Positions 63,889 through 64,000 of a DNA stretch of 64,000 bases are shown piece by piece. This stretch comes from Desulfomonile tiedjei (GTDB taxonomy: Bacteria; Desulfobacterota; Desulfomonilia; Desulfomonilales; Desulfomonilaceae): NCBI GenBank assembly GCA_016218715.1, contig JACRDG010000106.1, positions 1-64,000 of the forward strand, read 5' to 3'. Numbering within the stretch: position 1 is the stretch's first letter; every line of letters begins with the position of its first letter. Position numbers and translations under genes: made by a program. The notes beneath the pieces are model-generated. The model saw only the letters and a program-made list of their open reading frames with translations, did no database searches and was not told where the DNA came from.

Positions 63889-64000
63889 ATGAAGAGAACA
63901 GCACTGGCCTTGCTCGCACTGGTAACGGCTCTCGTATTCTGGGGCGTCACGGCAACGACCTCATTTGCCCAGGAAAAGAAGCCGGAAAAGAAGATCGAGA
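63889..64000 (+). CDS. N-terminal fragment of an exported protein (cut by window edge)
   Basis: The 37 visible residues include a typical signal peptide (LALLALVTALVFWGVTATTS, probable cleavage after SFAQ) followed by EKKPEKKIE. The gene starts at ATG 63889 after ACGGAGG. It may encode a periplasmic binding protein, possibly for the acid used by GlcDF, but the mature part is not visible, so this is a guess. Confidence 0.7.
   Translation, partial: MKRTALALLALVTALVFWGVTATTSFAQEKKPEKKIE

Overview
The window is about 64 kb of a GC-rich, mostly chromosomal-looking bacterial genome. The gene content suggests an anaerobe of the Desulfobacterota (former Deltaproteobacteria), possibly near Desulfomonile or the syntrophic families. 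The reasons are a complete Rnf ion-translocating complex, B12-dependent acyl-CoA mutases, the start of a CoA-dehydratase activase, a branched-chain-type ABC importer embedded with an acyl-CoA ligase, a glycolate/lactate oxidase pair, and rubredoxin beside hemerythrin. The taxonomic placement is inference. I saw no rRNA, tRNA, CRISPR array, intact insertion sequence or prophage.

Layout. 0-8 kb: the 5' end of an acyl-CoA dehydratase activase (minus strand, cut by the left edge), an inverse-autotransporter-like barrel, fused isobutyryl-CoA mutase icmF with a separate B12-binding mutase subunit, and an outer-membrane-type protein. 8-20 kb: polA-cinA, a protein with a degenerate gamma-glutamylcyclotransferase-like domain, and the rnfCDGEAB operon with a strong promoter and a long leader. 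20-23 kb: small genes (phospholipase-D-like protein, methyltransferase, Ig-like secreted protein, small membrane protein). 23-35.5 kb: a signalling region with a PAS histidine kinase, a Cache-HAMP nucleotide cyclase, a kinase-receiver hybrid lacking both phosphorylation residues, an ankyrin protein, a single-domain response regulator and a PEP-synthase-like protein. 35.5-38.5 kb: small membrane and hypothetical genes. 38.8-49.7 kb: a minus-strand run of SGNH-TPR protein, crotonase, LivH, LivM, binding protein, acyl-CoA ligase, LivG and LivF, which I read as uptake plus CoA activation of an organic acid. 50-57 kb: proS, secreted or outer-membrane proteins, a lipid-kinase-like protein and a radical SAM protein. 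57.5-59.2 kb: an accessory cassette of three small genes of unknown function. 59.2-64 kb: hemerythrin, rubredoxin, a FadR-type regulator divergent from glcD-glcF with two matching operators in the promoter, and the start of an exported protein.

Functionally, the acyl-CoA mutases, dehydratase activase, crotonase, acyl-CoA ligase with Liv-type uptake, and Rnf fit degradation of carboxylic acids through CoA thioesters, with Rnf linking ferredoxin and NAD pools to an ion gradient. Oxidation of a 2-hydroxy acid by GlcDF is controlled locally by the adjacent FadR-family regulator.

The less ordinary points are RnfA carrying a secreted Ig-like domain at its N terminus, the kinase-receiver hybrid without phosphosites, the cyclase with guanylate-type purine-site residues, two families of dispersed palindromic repeats, and the 57.5-59.2 kb cassette, whose first product is a small helical protein ending in a Gly/Asn-rich beta-prone tail.
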